Assembly: GCF_000518705.1 (NCBI RefSeq)
Contig: NZ_KI912479.1
Coordinates: 124,001 to 188,000 of the forward strand
Origin: Shewanella colwelliana ATCC 39565
GTDB lineage: Bacteria; Pseudomonadota; Gammaproteobacteria; Enterobacterales; Shewanellaceae
Direction: 5' to 3'
DNA length: 64,000 nucleotides
Below are positions 1 through 8,748 of the stretch, piece after piece. Position numbers and translations under genes: made by a program. The first letter of the stretch is position 1. Each line of letters opens with the position of its first letter. Below the pieces are notes generated by a model, which was given only the letters and a program-made list of their open reading frames with translations, did no database searches and had not been told where the DNA came from.

Positions 1-1
1 A

Positions 2-790
2 GAGGGATGGCGTGTGCATCTGTTAGATGTTGGTCAGGGGCTGAGTGTGGTGATTGAGCGACGTGACCACATTTTATTGTATGACACAGGTGCGGCATTT
101 GGTGAGAGTTTTAGTTATGCCAAACAGGTTGTCATTCCGTTTATGCATAGTAAAGGGTTTAGTCGCGTTGACTATTTAGTGGTGAGTCATGGTGATAACG
201 ATCATGCTGGCGGCACCGATGTGTTGATTGCACAGTATCCTCAAGCGCAGATAATCACTGATTTAGCACCGTATGAGGGCCTGAATTGTCGGCCAAAAAC
301 CTTAACCTGGCATGAGCTTACTATTAATGTTCTTGGCCCGCAGCGAGCCGAGAATGGCAACAATGGCTCCTGTGTGTTGCAGATAACCGATGGTCTGCAG
401 CAGATAATGCTACCGGGTGACATCGAAATTGAAGCTGAAATCGACCTAATTAGTCAGCAAACACCGCTATCGCCAGGGCTTTCTAGCAGAGTGTTAGTGG
501 CACCGCATCATGGTAGTAATACCTCTTCTAGCCAGGGCTTTGTTGACGCTGTGGCCCCTGAGATTGTGCTGTATGCAGCGGGACTCAACAATCGTTATGG
601 GTTTCCTAAAAACGCCGTGATTAAACGGTATGATCACATTGATGCTTCGCAGTATAGTGTGGGCACTAACGGGCAGATTAGCCTTTTTTTTGAACAAGAT
701 GGCATTAAGGTTGTTAGCTATCGTCGTGATATTGCGCCTTTTTGGTATAATCAGGTGTTTGAATTTGGTGAGTTCGCTAATACAGAGTAG
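2..790 (+). CDS. comEC: DNA internalisation competence protein ComEC/Rec2, C-terminal part (5' end outside window)
   Basis: Only the C-terminal metallo-beta-lactamase-like domain is present; the reading frame is open to the left edge, so the ATG/GTG codons visible inside are not the true start. The visible protein begins with the family motif V-H-L-L-D-V-G-Q-G, then has the HGDNDH metal-binding motif (about nt 188-205) and a second histidine motif APHHGS. ComEC is the inner-membrane channel for DNA uptake in natural transformation; this extracytoplasmic domain is thought to act on the non-transported strand. It lies just upstream of msbA and lpxK, the same order as in many gammaproteobacteria. 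The membrane channel domain cannot be seen. Confidence 0.87.
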   Translation, partial: EGWRVHLLDVGQGLSVVIERRDHILLYDTGAAFGESFSYAKQVVIPFMHSKGFSRVDYLVVSHGDNDHAGGTDVLIAQYPQAQIITDLAPYEGLNCRPKTLTWHELTINVLGPQRAENGNNGSCVLQITDGLQQIMLPGDIEIEAEIDLISQQTPLSPGLSSRVLVAPHHGSNTSSSQGFVDAVAPEIVLYAAGLNNRYGFPKNAVIKRYDHIDASQYSVGTNGQISLFFEQDGIKVVSYRRDIAPFWYNQVFEFGEFANTE

Positions 791-823
791 AATATCGTTT
801 TTGCACCAATGATAGAATTTTGA

Positions 824-2638
824 ATGACAACTTCTTCTAAAAGCGAAGTGCGCACCGTTTTCGTTAGACTGCTTACTTATCTTGTTCCCCTCAAAGGGGT
901 GTTATTTCTGTCAGTATTTGGCCTAGTATTATACGGCCTGGTTGACGCAACCTTTATCTATTCCATTAAACCTTTTATTGACCAGGGGTTTGCCAGTAAT
1001 GTTCCGACAACGCCAAGCATGGTGCAGGGTGTTGATTTGGGGCTCGGCGGCGGATTTAATTCTGATAGCGATGTGCTAATGATGGCGCCATTCGTAGTGA
1101 TTGGATTATTTTCCCTGCGTGGCTTAGCTAACTTTCTGTCGACCTATGGCATCTCGTACATCAGTGCGCGCATGATCATGGATATGCGTCAGCAGGTGTT
1201 TGAGCACTATCTTAAATTACCTGTCAGCTACATTGACGCCGAGAGCAGCGGTAACCTTATTTCACGTGTAACCTATGATACCGAACAGATTGCTAGGGCC
1301 TCTGGTAGTGCATTAATTACCATAGTGCGTGATGGTATTACCGTTATAGGCATGCTTGGAGTGATGTTTTATAACTCGTGGAAACTTTCGTTGTGTATCT
1401 TGGTGGTCGGACCGCTTATTGGTTTAGTTATCGCAGTGGTCAGTCGTAAGTTTCGTAAAGTCTCAAAACAGATCCAAGCGGCCATGGGCGGCGTAACCTC
1501 TGTAACTGAGCAGATGATCAAAGGCCATAAAAACGTATTGGTATTTGGCGGACAGAAAGCAGAGTCTGAGCGCTTTGGTAAAGTCAACGATGATAACCGT
1601 TCGCGTACAATGAAGTTGGCTTTAGCCCAATCAATAAGCCAACCCTTGGTGATGGTCATTGGCTCATTTGCGTTAGCTTTTGTACTGTACGCTTCCAGCC
1701 TAGATAGCATGAAAGCCGATTTAACGGCGGGTACCTTTGCCACCATATTGGCTGCCATGCTCGCTATGCTGCAACCGATTAAAAGCTTAACTCGTGTTAA
1801 TGCCGAGTTTCAGCGTGGTATTGCAGCCTGTAGCACTATTTTTGAAGTATTAGACACCCCTGCCGAAGTCGATACTGGCAGCTATGAAACTGACAGAGTA
1901 AAAGGGTATTTACGTTTCAATAAGGTAGATTTTCGCTACAACAATCAGGAACGATTGGCGCTAGCCAATGTGGACTTTAGTGTGAATCCTGGTGAAACTT
2001 TAGCGCTGGTAGGTCGTTCGGGGTCGGGGAAATCGACCATTGCGAGTTTAATCACCCGTTTCTATAGCGATTTGGAAGCTGGCGACATTACTTTAGACGA
2101 CATTAGCTTACGTGATTACAAGTTAGCCTCACTGCGCAGTCAAGTGGCTTTAGTGTCACAGCAGGTTACCCTGATCAATGACACCATAGCGGCTAATATT
2201 GCTTATGCTTATCCGGGCGAAGTGACTGAGTCAAAAATCATTGAAGCGGCTAAATTGGCCAATGCCTATGAGTTTATAGAGCAGCTGCAAGAGGGGATTT
2301 ATACTCAAGTCGGTGAAAATGGCGTGATGTTGTCGGGGGGCCAGCGGCAACGTATTGCTATTGCTCGCGCGATTTTACGCGACGCACCTGTACTGATTCT
2401 AGATGAAGCAACATCAGCTTTGGACACTGAATCAGAAAAGGCGATTCAAGGCGGTCTAGACAATTTACGTCAAAACCGTACTTCTATCGTTATTGCTCAC
2501 CGTTTATCGACCATCGAAAATGCCGATCAAATCCTCGTGGTTGACCAAGGTAAAGTTGTGGAACGTGGCACCCATAGCGAGCTGCTGGCTAAACAAGGTA
2601 TCTATTACAACTTGTACCAAATGCAGTTTGGAAACTAA
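824..2638 (+). CDS. msbA: Lipid A export ATP-binding/permease MsbA
   Basis: A 604-residue ABC half-transporter that flips the lipid A-core precursor across the inner membrane. The N-terminal half has about six membrane segments. The nucleotide-binding domain follows, with Walker A GRSGSGKST near residue 396, signature LSGGQRQR near 503 and Walker B LILDEATSALD near 525, then an H-loop (IAHRLST). The protein is some 20 residues longer than E. coli MsbA, the extra lying in the first periplasmic loop (about residues 55-80), which is rich in Gly, Ser and Asp. It is followed after 5 bases by lpxK, so the two are almost certainly co-transcribed. Identity is supported by domain order and by the comEC-msbA-lpxK context. 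Confidence 0.94.
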   Translation: MTTSSKSEVRTVFVRLLTYLVPLKGVLFLSVFGLVLYGLVDATFIYSIKPFIDQGFASNVPTTPSMVQGVDLGLGGGFNSDSDVLMMAPFVVIGLFSLRGLANFLSTYGISYISARMIMDMRQQVFEHYLKLPVSYIDAESSGNLISRVTYDTEQIARASGSALITIVRDGITVIGMLGVMFYNSWKLSLCILVVGPLIGLVIAVVSRKFRKVSKQIQAAMGGVTSVTEQMIKGHKNVLVFGGQKAESERFGKVNDDNRSRTMKLALAQSISQPLVMVIGSFALAFVLYASSLDSMKADLTAGTFATILAAMLAMLQPIKSLTRVNAEFQRGIAACSTIFEVLDTPAEVDTGSYETDRVKGYLRFNKVDFRYNNQERLALANVDFSVNPGETLALVGRSGSGKSTIASLITRFYSDLEAGDITLDDISLRDYKLASLRSQVALVSQQVTLINDTIAANIAYAYPGEVTESKIIEAAKLANAYEFIEQLQEGIYTQVGENGVMLSGGQRQRIAIARAILRDAPVLILDEATSALDTESEKAIQGGLDNLRQNRTSIVIAHRLSTIENADQILVVDQGKVVERGTHSELLAKQGIYYNLYQMQFGN

Positions 2639-2643
2639 CAGGG

Positions 2644-3654
2644 ATGCAGGCGTTTGTTAATCGACTCTGGTATGGTCGACAATTGGGTGGTTACGGGCTG
2701 TTAGCCATACTTTTACTGCCGCTGAGTGCATTGTTTTATCTGTTAAGTAGCGTTCGACGTTGGCGCTTCAAGTGGGGCATAAAGCAAGCTTGCCCCATCG
2801 ATGTGCCCGTTATCGTCGTTGGCAATATCACTGTGGGAGGGAGCGGCAAGACACCCACTGTCATCTACTTAATTGAGTTACTGCGCCGCCAAGGCTACAC
2901 ACCAGGTGTTATCAGTCGTGGTTACGGTGTTAAGTTTGAAGGCACCAAATGGGTATTGCCGGAGTTAGGTGCAAAACAAGTGGGTGATGAACCGGCGATG
3001 ATTGTTGGGCGAACTCAAGTCCCTATGGTGATAGGCAAAGACCGCGTTGCAGCGGCGAATGCATTGCTGAGTGATAATAAGGTTGATGTCATTATTAGTG
3101 ATGACGGCCTGCAACATTACTCACTGCACCGTGATATTGAATTGTTAGTGTTAGATGGTGAGCGACGTTTAGGAAACGGTTTTTTGTTACCAGCCGGTCC
3201 GTTAAGAGAGGGGGTGTGGCGACAACAAAGCGTTGATCATGTCATTGTGAATGGACAAACCGCTAACGATAATGAATATGCGATGCAACTGATCCCTGGT
3301 GAGCTGGTATCGCTTACTGCACCATCAGCGGTATTTGAAGGCTACAGTGATTCGGTTGCCATTGCTGGTATTGGTAATCCAGCAAGGTTCTTTAACACCC
3401 TTAATGAAATGGGGATCTCCCCACTAATTACTCATGCTTTTGAAGATCATCATGATTATAGTGCCGCCGATATCCTAGCGATCGCAAACGGTCATCATGT
3501 GTTAATGACTGAAAAAGATGCGGTTAAATGTCGCGAATTTGCAAAAGAAAACTGGTGGTATCTTCCCGTAGATGCCAAGCTACCAGCTAAGTTTGAACAA
3601 CAGCTGCTAGCGCAGCTAACAGCGTTAAAACAAGGAAATACAAATGGCGTTTGA
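2644..3654 (+). CDS. lpxK: Tetraacyldisaccharide 4'-kinase LpxK
   Basis: A 336-residue inner-membrane-associated kinase that phosphorylates the 4' position of the lipid A disaccharide. It has an N-terminal hydrophobic helix (about residues 18-35), the P-loop GNITVGGSGKTP at about 60-71, and the family motifs SRGYG and DDGLQHYSLHRD. Its length matches the family. It begins 5 bases after msbA, and its last 11 bases overlap the start of the ycaR-like gene, so these three genes form a tight lipid A operon. Confidence 0.94.
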   Translation: MQAFVNRLWYGRQLGGYGLLAILLLPLSALFYLLSSVRRWRFKWGIKQACPIDVPVIVVGNITVGGSGKTPTVIYLIELLRRQGYTPGVISRGYGVKFEGTKWVLPELGAKQVGDEPAMIVGRTQVPMVIGKDRVAAANALLSDNKVDVIISDDGLQHYSLHRDIELLVLDGERRLGNGFLLPAGPLREGVWRQQSVDHVIVNGQTANDNEYAMQLIPGELVSLTAPSAVFEGYSDSVAIAGIGNPARFFNTLNEMGISPLITHAFEDHHDYSAADILAIANGHHVLMTEKDAVKCREFAKENWWYLPVDAKLPAKFEQQLLAQLTALKQGNTNGV

Positions 3655-3823
3655 TAAGAAACTATTAGAGATTATTGCGTGTCCAGTGTGTAAAGGTCAG
3701 CTTGAATACAATAAATCTAAGCAACAACTAATCTGTAAAGCCGATCGTTTGGTTTACCCAATCAATGATGGCATTCCTGTCCTGCTAGAGAATAAAGCAG
3801 AACCTTGGACTGAAGAAGCCTAA
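3644..3823 (+). CDS. ycaR: Trm112/YcaR family small zinc-binding protein
   Basis: A 59-residue protein starting MAFDKKLLEIIACPVCKG, overlapping the end of lpxK by 11 bases. The CPVC pair (Cys13, Cys16) and Cys31 are the expected metal-ligand cysteines of the Trm112 fold, and the NDGIPVLLE segment is typical of bacterial YcaR. In E. coli ycaR lies between lpxK and kdsB. Here kdsB does not follow. The function in bacteria is not settled; a chaperone-like or activator role is inferred from eukaryotic Trm112. Confidence 0.92.
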   Translation: MAFDKKLLEIIACPVCKGQLEYNKSKQQLICKADRLVYPINDGIPVLLENKAEPWTEEA

Positions 3824-3833
3824 CTTCTGTCAA

Positions 3834-3859
3834 TAGCGCGCTTGGTTGCCAGCGCGCTA
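3834..3859. other. Hairpin after ycaR, 9-bp stem
   Basis: TAGCGCGCT and AGCGCGCTA flank an 8-base loop, giving a perfect GC-rich stem 10 bases after the ycaR stop. No T-run follows, so it is not a classical terminator; it may protect the 3' end of the msbA-lpxK-ycaR transcript. The same 8-mer pair AGCGCGCT recurs at 44773-44803, there with a T-run. Confidence 0.5.
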
Positions 3860-3997
3860 GTCTCCCGCTTAAATAGAGCCTCCCTTTAGATATAATTTGC
3901 ATTATTCGCTCATAGTTCCAGCAGCTGTCCCCGCCTAGATTGATTTATCTAAGATGACTTAGCATAATTGTTGCCTAATAAATTTGGAGCTTAACCT

Positions 3998-4708
3998 GTG
4001 ACGACATCAGCCATTCAAACTGTTATTGACCAACTGTTATCCACCAAGAAGGGGGAAAGAGTGGTGAGCTTTGAGTTTGAGGGAAACCGTTACTGGCTGA
4101 AACAGACTGAGCAATTAACCGGTGCGATGCGCTGGCTTAAATCCAAACCGCACGAGTCATTGCAGTTAGAAATAGAGACTTTGTTAACCCTCGCACACAA
4201 GGGAGCACCAGTGCCCGAGCTTGTCAGCTATGGTGAAGGGTATCTCGTGGTGGCCGACGTAGGCAGCCCGGTGAACTATTGGTTAGCCAATAGTCCTTCT
4301 GATGTGCAGTTGACACAAATTCTTCAAGATAGTGGTACAGCATTAGCTAAATTACACCAGCAAGGCCTAGCACATGGACGTCCAGCACTTAGGGATATTT
4401 GTTGGAAAGCGGGTAAGGTAGCCTTTATCGATTTTGAAGCCAACCAACGTGATGATGATATTACTGCGCAGCAGCAGCGGGATCTATTGGTTTATATTCA
4501 TAGCTTGTATCGCTATATCGGACCCTATCCAGAAAAGGTTGAGCCAGCTATTACCGCGTATCGGTCGGCTGGTGGCGAGGCGCTATGGCAGGCTTGCCAG
4601 CAGAAAATGCGAGGTTGGCAGTGGCTTAACTATCTTATTGCACCGCTAAAAACCATAGGCGGAAAAGATCTCCGCCCTATTTACTGGCTACTTAAGCACT
4701 TCGCTTAG
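3998..4708 (+). CDS. Lipopolysaccharide-kinase-like (Kdo/WaaP, BUD32-like) protein
   Basis: A 236-residue protein with the outline of a small protein-kinase-fold enzyme of the lipopolysaccharide kinase/InaA group. Visible elements are a candidate ATP-binding Lys35 (RYWLKQ), a helix-C acidic pair around Glu58/Glu60, LHQQGLAHG at about 119-127, and a metal-binding-like IDFE at 144-147. The catalytic loop is odd: the usual HGDL or HxD is HGRP, with RD only at 132-133. It follows the lipid A genes, where kdsB would lie in E. coli, which suggests a role in core sugar phosphorylation, but this is inference. Its stop overlaps the 3' end of the next, convergent gene by 4 bases. A pseudokinase is possible. 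Confidence 0.72.
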   Translation: MTTSAIQTVIDQLLSTKKGERVVSFEFEGNRYWLKQTEQLTGAMRWLKSKPHESLQLEIETLLTLAHKGAPVPELVSYGEGYLVVADVGSPVNYWLANSPSDVQLTQILQDSGTALAKLHQQGLAHGRPALRDICWKAGKVAFIDFEANQRDDDITAQQQRDLLVYIHSLYRYIGPYPEKVEPAITAYRSAGGEALWQACQQKMRGWQWLNYLIAPLKTIGGKDLRPIYWLLKHFA

Positions 4709-5616
4709 GGTTTAGCGTTACTATGTGAAAGGTCTTGATACAAGGTTTCTATCCAACGTTCATCTGAAATAAAATTCCAACTCCAGCCTTGTAAGTGTTT
4801 AGGTAAACCATTTTCTTTGAGTATTTCTAACGATTTTGCTGATGCTAACTGGCTTTCCATCCAGTTAATTGATGCATCAAGTATATGTTTAAAGCGAATA
4901 AGATCATTTTTAGTGGCGAGCTCACCATGGCCCGGGATCACCTTAGTGTTGCTATCAATTTGATTAATAATGTTGGCCACACTGTCTCGATAGCCTTTCA
5001 CCGAGCCGCCCGCGTTTAGATCCACATAGGGCCATCTATCTTTAAAGAAAAGATCACCCATATGCACCACGGATTTATCAGCCCACAGCACGACACTATC
5101 GCCATCAGTATGACCGGCCCCGATATGGATAAGATGTAAGGTATCGCCGTTGAAATGGATTGATGTGCCTTGTTCATACGTAATGCTAGGAAGCGCCGCT
5201 GGCGTGTATTTGTCGTTACTAGCGAGACGCTTAAGTACATTATTGTGGGCAAAAATAGTACCACTGACACCAAAGGTGTTATTTCCGCCGGTGTGGTCGC
5301 CATGATAATGGGTATTGATGACATAGCGAGGTAAACCGGGTTGTATGTCATTCAGAGCAGCGCTAATTTTCCCAGCCAAGGGAGCAAACTGGTTGTCGAT
5401 AATAATAATGCCATCTTTGCCCGCTGACACACCAATGTTACCGCCAGAGCCTGTAAACATGTAGGTATTGGCTGAAAGTTGTTGTGCTTTTATCTCGACA
5501 TTGGCAAACCTATCATCTGCCGCAAAGCTGCTCTGGCTTAAAAGCAAGCTAAATGCTATTAGGCTAAAACGACGTAGGGCGGTAGTTAGCTCAATCATAA
5601 GGGCTCTCTTAGTCAT
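4705..5616 (-). CDS. Exported metallo-beta-lactamase-fold hydrolase
   Basis: A 303-residue protein with a signal peptide (hydrophobic core about 17-30, cleavage probably after SSFA). The zinc motif is HYHGDH (His103, His105, Asp107, His108), followed by GAGHTDGD, HMGDLFF and IPGHGE, which complete the binuclear site. It resembles periplasmic MBL-fold hydrolases of unknown substrate rather than a proven beta-lactamase. An alternative start at 5598 (the seventh codon) has a better Shine-Dalgarno-like AAGAGAG and would still leave a complete signal peptide. It lies downstream of the RND operon but is separated by a terminator, so it probably has its own promoter. Confidence 0.85.
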   Translation of the reverse strand: MTKRALMIELTTALRRFSLIAFSLLLSQSSFAADDRFANVEIKAQQLSANTYMFTGSGGNIGVSAGKDGIIIIDNQFAPLAGKISAALNDIQPGLPRYVINTHYHGDHTGGNNTFGVSGTIFAHNNVLKRLASNDKYTPAALPSITYEQGTSIHFNGDTLHLIHIGAGHTDGDSVVLWADKSVVHMGDLFFKDRWPYVDLNAGGSVKGYRDSVANIINQIDSNTKVIPGHGELATKNDLIRFKHILDASINWMESQLASAKSLEILKENGLPKHLQGWSWNFISDERWIETLYQDLSHSNAKP

Positions 5617-5661
5617 TATTTTATTTTGTAAGTATTTTGTTAACTTAACCTAAGTGACAGA

Positions 5662-5692
5662 TAAAAAGAAGGGCTACAAATGTAGCCCTTAA
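5662..5692 (-). terminator. Rho-independent terminator of the RND operon
   Basis: A 10-bp perfect stem (AAGGGCTACA / TGTAGCCCTT, 5669-5690) with a 2-base centre. Read on the minus strand it is followed by CTTTTTAT. It sits 11 bases beyond the stop of the last RND gene. Confidence 0.78.
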
Positions 5693-5700
5693 TGGTTAAA

Positions 5701-8700
5701 TTAGTGTGCCCAAGGCATGACGCGTCTGGCAACACTGTCTGCCTGTCCTAATTTAATCGCTGCTCTATGTCGCATACGATATAACGCCTGATAACACAGA
5801 GGTACTAAGTAGAGGCTGGTGACGGTTGAGAAGCTCAAGCCGCCAATAATAGCGATAGCCATCGGTGAGTATGGTGGGCCACCGCCACCAATTTGGGTAT
5901 CGCCCATTGCCAATGGAATAAGCCCCAGTACCGTTGTGCCCACTGTCATTAGCACCGGGCGTAGACGGGTGACACAGACGTCATGAATCGTCTTTGATAG
6001 TTCATCGAGTTCAGGGGTCTTCTGATTAATCTGATCGACTAATACAATCCCGTTGTTCACCACAATACCCATCAAAATAAGAATCCCTATCATCGCCATA
6101 ATTGACATAGAAGTACCTGTCAGTAACAGCGCCCAAAACACTCCTGTGATAGAAAACAGGATGGAAGTGATAATGGCTGTTGGTAGTAACAGCGACTCAA
6201 ATAATGCTGCCATAACAATATAGATCATAGCGATAGCCAAAATCATGTTAGTCGCCATAATGGCTTGGTCTTCATCCTGACGCTGAAACCCACCACGCAG
6301 TGAATAGTTATACCCAGGCGGGAAGTCGACCGCTTGCATCACCTTATTAATCGCCTTTTGCGCTTCTTCAGTGGTCAGCTCGTCTAAGTTAGCACCAATT
6401 GAGAGTGCTGTTTGGCGATCATAGTGACGAATTGTGTCAAATCTTGGTTGTATCTTTATTTCCGCTAAACTTTGCAGGGTGTAGACCCGGTTGTCGATAC
6501 GCAAAATCGGTAGTTGTTTTAATTTCTCTAACGATTCTCGCCACTGATTTTCGAACGCTAGTTCAATACGCAGTTCGCCATTTGGATCGTGACGGAAAGA
6601 GCGCAGTGGGGCACCGCGTAGTGCCATCGATACGCTTGACGCCAGCTCGGTTAAACTTAAATCTAACCTTGCCGCCATTAAGCGGTCGAGCTGAATAATA
6701 ACTTCTTGCTGAGTACCATTTAATTCAGAACGCACATCCGTTAATCCCTTTATCCCAGCAAGAAGCGGCACAACTTGTTCACTGAGGCCGATGAGTTCTG
6801 AGGTTGAACGACCCGTTAAGGTTACGCGAATACCATTATTTTCATTGCCCCATCCGAACTGTGGTTTAGCAATTGAAAACTTAGGGAATCCCTCTCTGAT
6901 TTTGCGTTTGAGTGCTTTCATATCAACATCGGTATCCTCTTTTAGGATTAATGTTGATTGGCCGCGGTCTGCAGAGAAGTAACTATAGACGGAGTCAATG
7001 TAAAACTCCTCCTTATTCGCATAGAGGTAATTTTCCATGCGATTAATCATCGCTTCGGTTACATCTAGGCTGTGGCGACCCTCTACTTGATAGTTAATAT
7101 AGAGGCGGTTGTTGCCTTCACCGTCAGATTGATCTTGATTGACCATGCTTAATGGCAGTGCCGTTGAGGCCAGCATGACAACTGCAATGACGCCTGAAAT
7201 TTTAGGGTGAAGTAAAATCCAGTTAAGGCTGCGCTCATAAAGGTGCTGCAGTTTGCTCTCTTTGGGGTTCTGTTCAACCTTAAAATCTAGTTTGGACAGC
7301 ATTAGCGGTATCAATGTTTTAGCCACAAGTAGTGACGCAGCAAGCGAGATACAGATAGCGATTGCCACATGTTCAAGGAAGATGGTTAGCTCTACTTTTA
7401 CACCAAAAATATTGGGTAAAAATACAATAGCAGTCGTTAATGTCCCCGCCAGTACTGCTAAGGCGACTTTATTGACCCCTGTAAGCACAGCTTGATTTGT
7501 TGAGGTGTCGCCTTGATGTTGTTTCTCTTGCAGTACGCTTTCACTTACCACTACCGCATTATCGATGAGCATACCTACGGCCAGTAGCAAACCCATCATA
7601 GAGAGAATGTTAAGGCTGTAGCCAAGAAAGTACATACCAGCTAGTGTCATACATAATGAAATCGGTACAGATGAGACCACGACCAAGGTCATTTTCAAAT
7701 TACGTAAAAATAGGTAAAGTACGGCAAAAGAGAGCAGGGCGCCGATCAACCCAGCTGTCAGTAGGTCTGATAAGGAAGATTTTACCCCAAAGGCTTGATC
7801 TTCCATGATAAAAAGTTTTATCCCTTGAAATTGCTGATCTTGTTTAGCCGCCTCAATGACTTTAAGGACTCGGTCGGATACTTCCACTAAGTTGGCACCA
7901 GACTCTTTAAATACGTCCAAGCCCACCGCATAATTTTGATCAAGATGACGGCCATCCAAGCGCTCTGGTAGTGAAAAGTTGACTGTTGCCAAGTCGCCTA
8001 ACCGGATACCAGGTGCTAAGACTAGCGCGCGGATCTGCGCTAGATCTAAGAACTCACCCTTAGGTGAAACCTGATACACCTTAGCGTTGGTGCGCAGTGT
8101 ACCTGCACTAACGATAAAGTTTTCTTGTTGCAGACGCGCTTGCAGAGCCTGTGTACTGATCCCACTGGCGGATAGTTTGTCAGCATTTATTCGTATCTCA
8201 ATCTGCTTTTGCTCTACACCGTACAGGGTTACTTGTGACACGCCCTCTACACGCTCAAGTGGTCGCTTAAGTTGTTTGTCGAGCAGATCAAATGCGCCAG
8301 ACAGCTCCCTGTCACTGGAGATGCGTATGGTCAACACTGGCATATCAGCCGTTGAGAACTGCCTGATAAACACTCGTTCCACATCTTTTGGCAATAGATG
8401 ACGTACTGTATCTATTTTTTCTCTTGCTTCGAGACTCTTAGTGGCGACGTTTTCGCCCCATTTCATCCTGAGTTCGATCTCGGCACCATTTTGCGAAGAA
8501 CGCGATCTTAATTCCTCAATACCGCCCATGGTCGCCAATGATTCTTCGAGCACATTAGTGATATCACGTTCAACCTCCGCTGGAGTTGAGCCTTTATAGG
8601 GCACCTCAATCAGTACTTGTGGCATCTCGATGCCCGGAAACATCTCCAGTGGCAGTAAACGACTCGATGCCAAGCCAAACAGCAAGATGGCGACGAAAAA

Positions 8701-8748
8701 CATCGAAGTGGTGACAGGACGTTTAATCGCTAAGCGGGTGATATTCAT
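5701..8748 (-). CDS. RND efflux permease (AcrB/MdtC-like), second of pair
   Basis: A 1015-residue inner-membrane RND transporter. It opens with the family sequence NITRLAIKRPVTTSMFF and has the proton-relay motif VGMLIDNAVVV in TM4 (Asp near 394). Two large periplasmic regions follow the usual duplicated layout with twelve membrane segments. Its start overlaps the end of the 1086-residue permease by 4 bases, so the two are translationally coupled and may form a mixed trimer, as MdtB/MdtC do (an inference from organisation only). It is predicted to export drugs, bile salts or similar compounds. No TolC-type outer membrane gene or regulator is in the cluster. Confidence 0.92.
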   Translation of the reverse strand: MNITRLAIKRPVTTSMFFVAILLFGLASSRLLPLEMFPGIEMPQVLIEVPYKGSTPAEVERDITNVLEESLATMGGIEELRSRSSQNGAEIELRMKWGENVATKSLEAREKIDTVRHLLPKDVERVFIRQFSTADMPVLTIRISSDRELSGAFDLLDKQLKRPLERVEGVSQVTLYGVEQKQIEIRINADKLSASGISTQALQARLQQENFIVSAGTLRTNAKVYQVSPKGEFLDLAQIRALVLAPGIRLGDLATVNFSLPERLDGRHLDQNYAVGLDVFKESGANLVEVSDRVLKVIEAAKQDQQFQGIKLFIMEDQAFGVKSSLSDLLTAGLIGALLSFAVLYLFLRNLKMTLVVVSSVPISLCMTLAGMYFLGYSLNILSMMGLLLAVGMLIDNAVVVSESVLQEKQHQGDTSTNQAVLTGVNKVALAVLAGTLTTAIVFLPNIFGVKVELTIFLEHVAIAICISLAASLLVAKTLIPLMLSKLDFKVEQNPKESKLQHLYERSLNWILLHPKISGVIAVVMLASTALPLSMVNQDQSDGEGNNRLYINYQVEGRHSLDVTEAMINRMENYLYANKEEFYIDSVYSYFSADRGQSTLILKEDTDVDMKALKRKIREGFPKFSIAKPQFGWGNENNGIRVTLTGRSTSELIGLSEQVVPLLAGIKGLTDVRSELNGTQQEVIIQLDRLMAARLDLSLTELASSVSMALRGAPLRSFRHDPNGELRIELAFENQWRESLEKLKQLPILRIDNRVYTLQSLAEIKIQPRFDTIRHYDRQTALSIGANLDELTTEEAQKAINKVMQAVDFPPGYNYSLRGGFQRQDEDQAIMATNMILAIAMIYIVMAALFESLLLPTAIITSILFSITGVFWALLLTGTSMSIMAMIGILILMGIVVNNGIVLVDQINQKTPELDELSKTIHDVCVTRLRPVLMTVGTTVLGLIPLAMGDTQIGGGGPPYSPMAIAIIGGLSFSTVTSLYLVPLCYQALYRMRHRAAIKLGQADSVARRVMPWAH

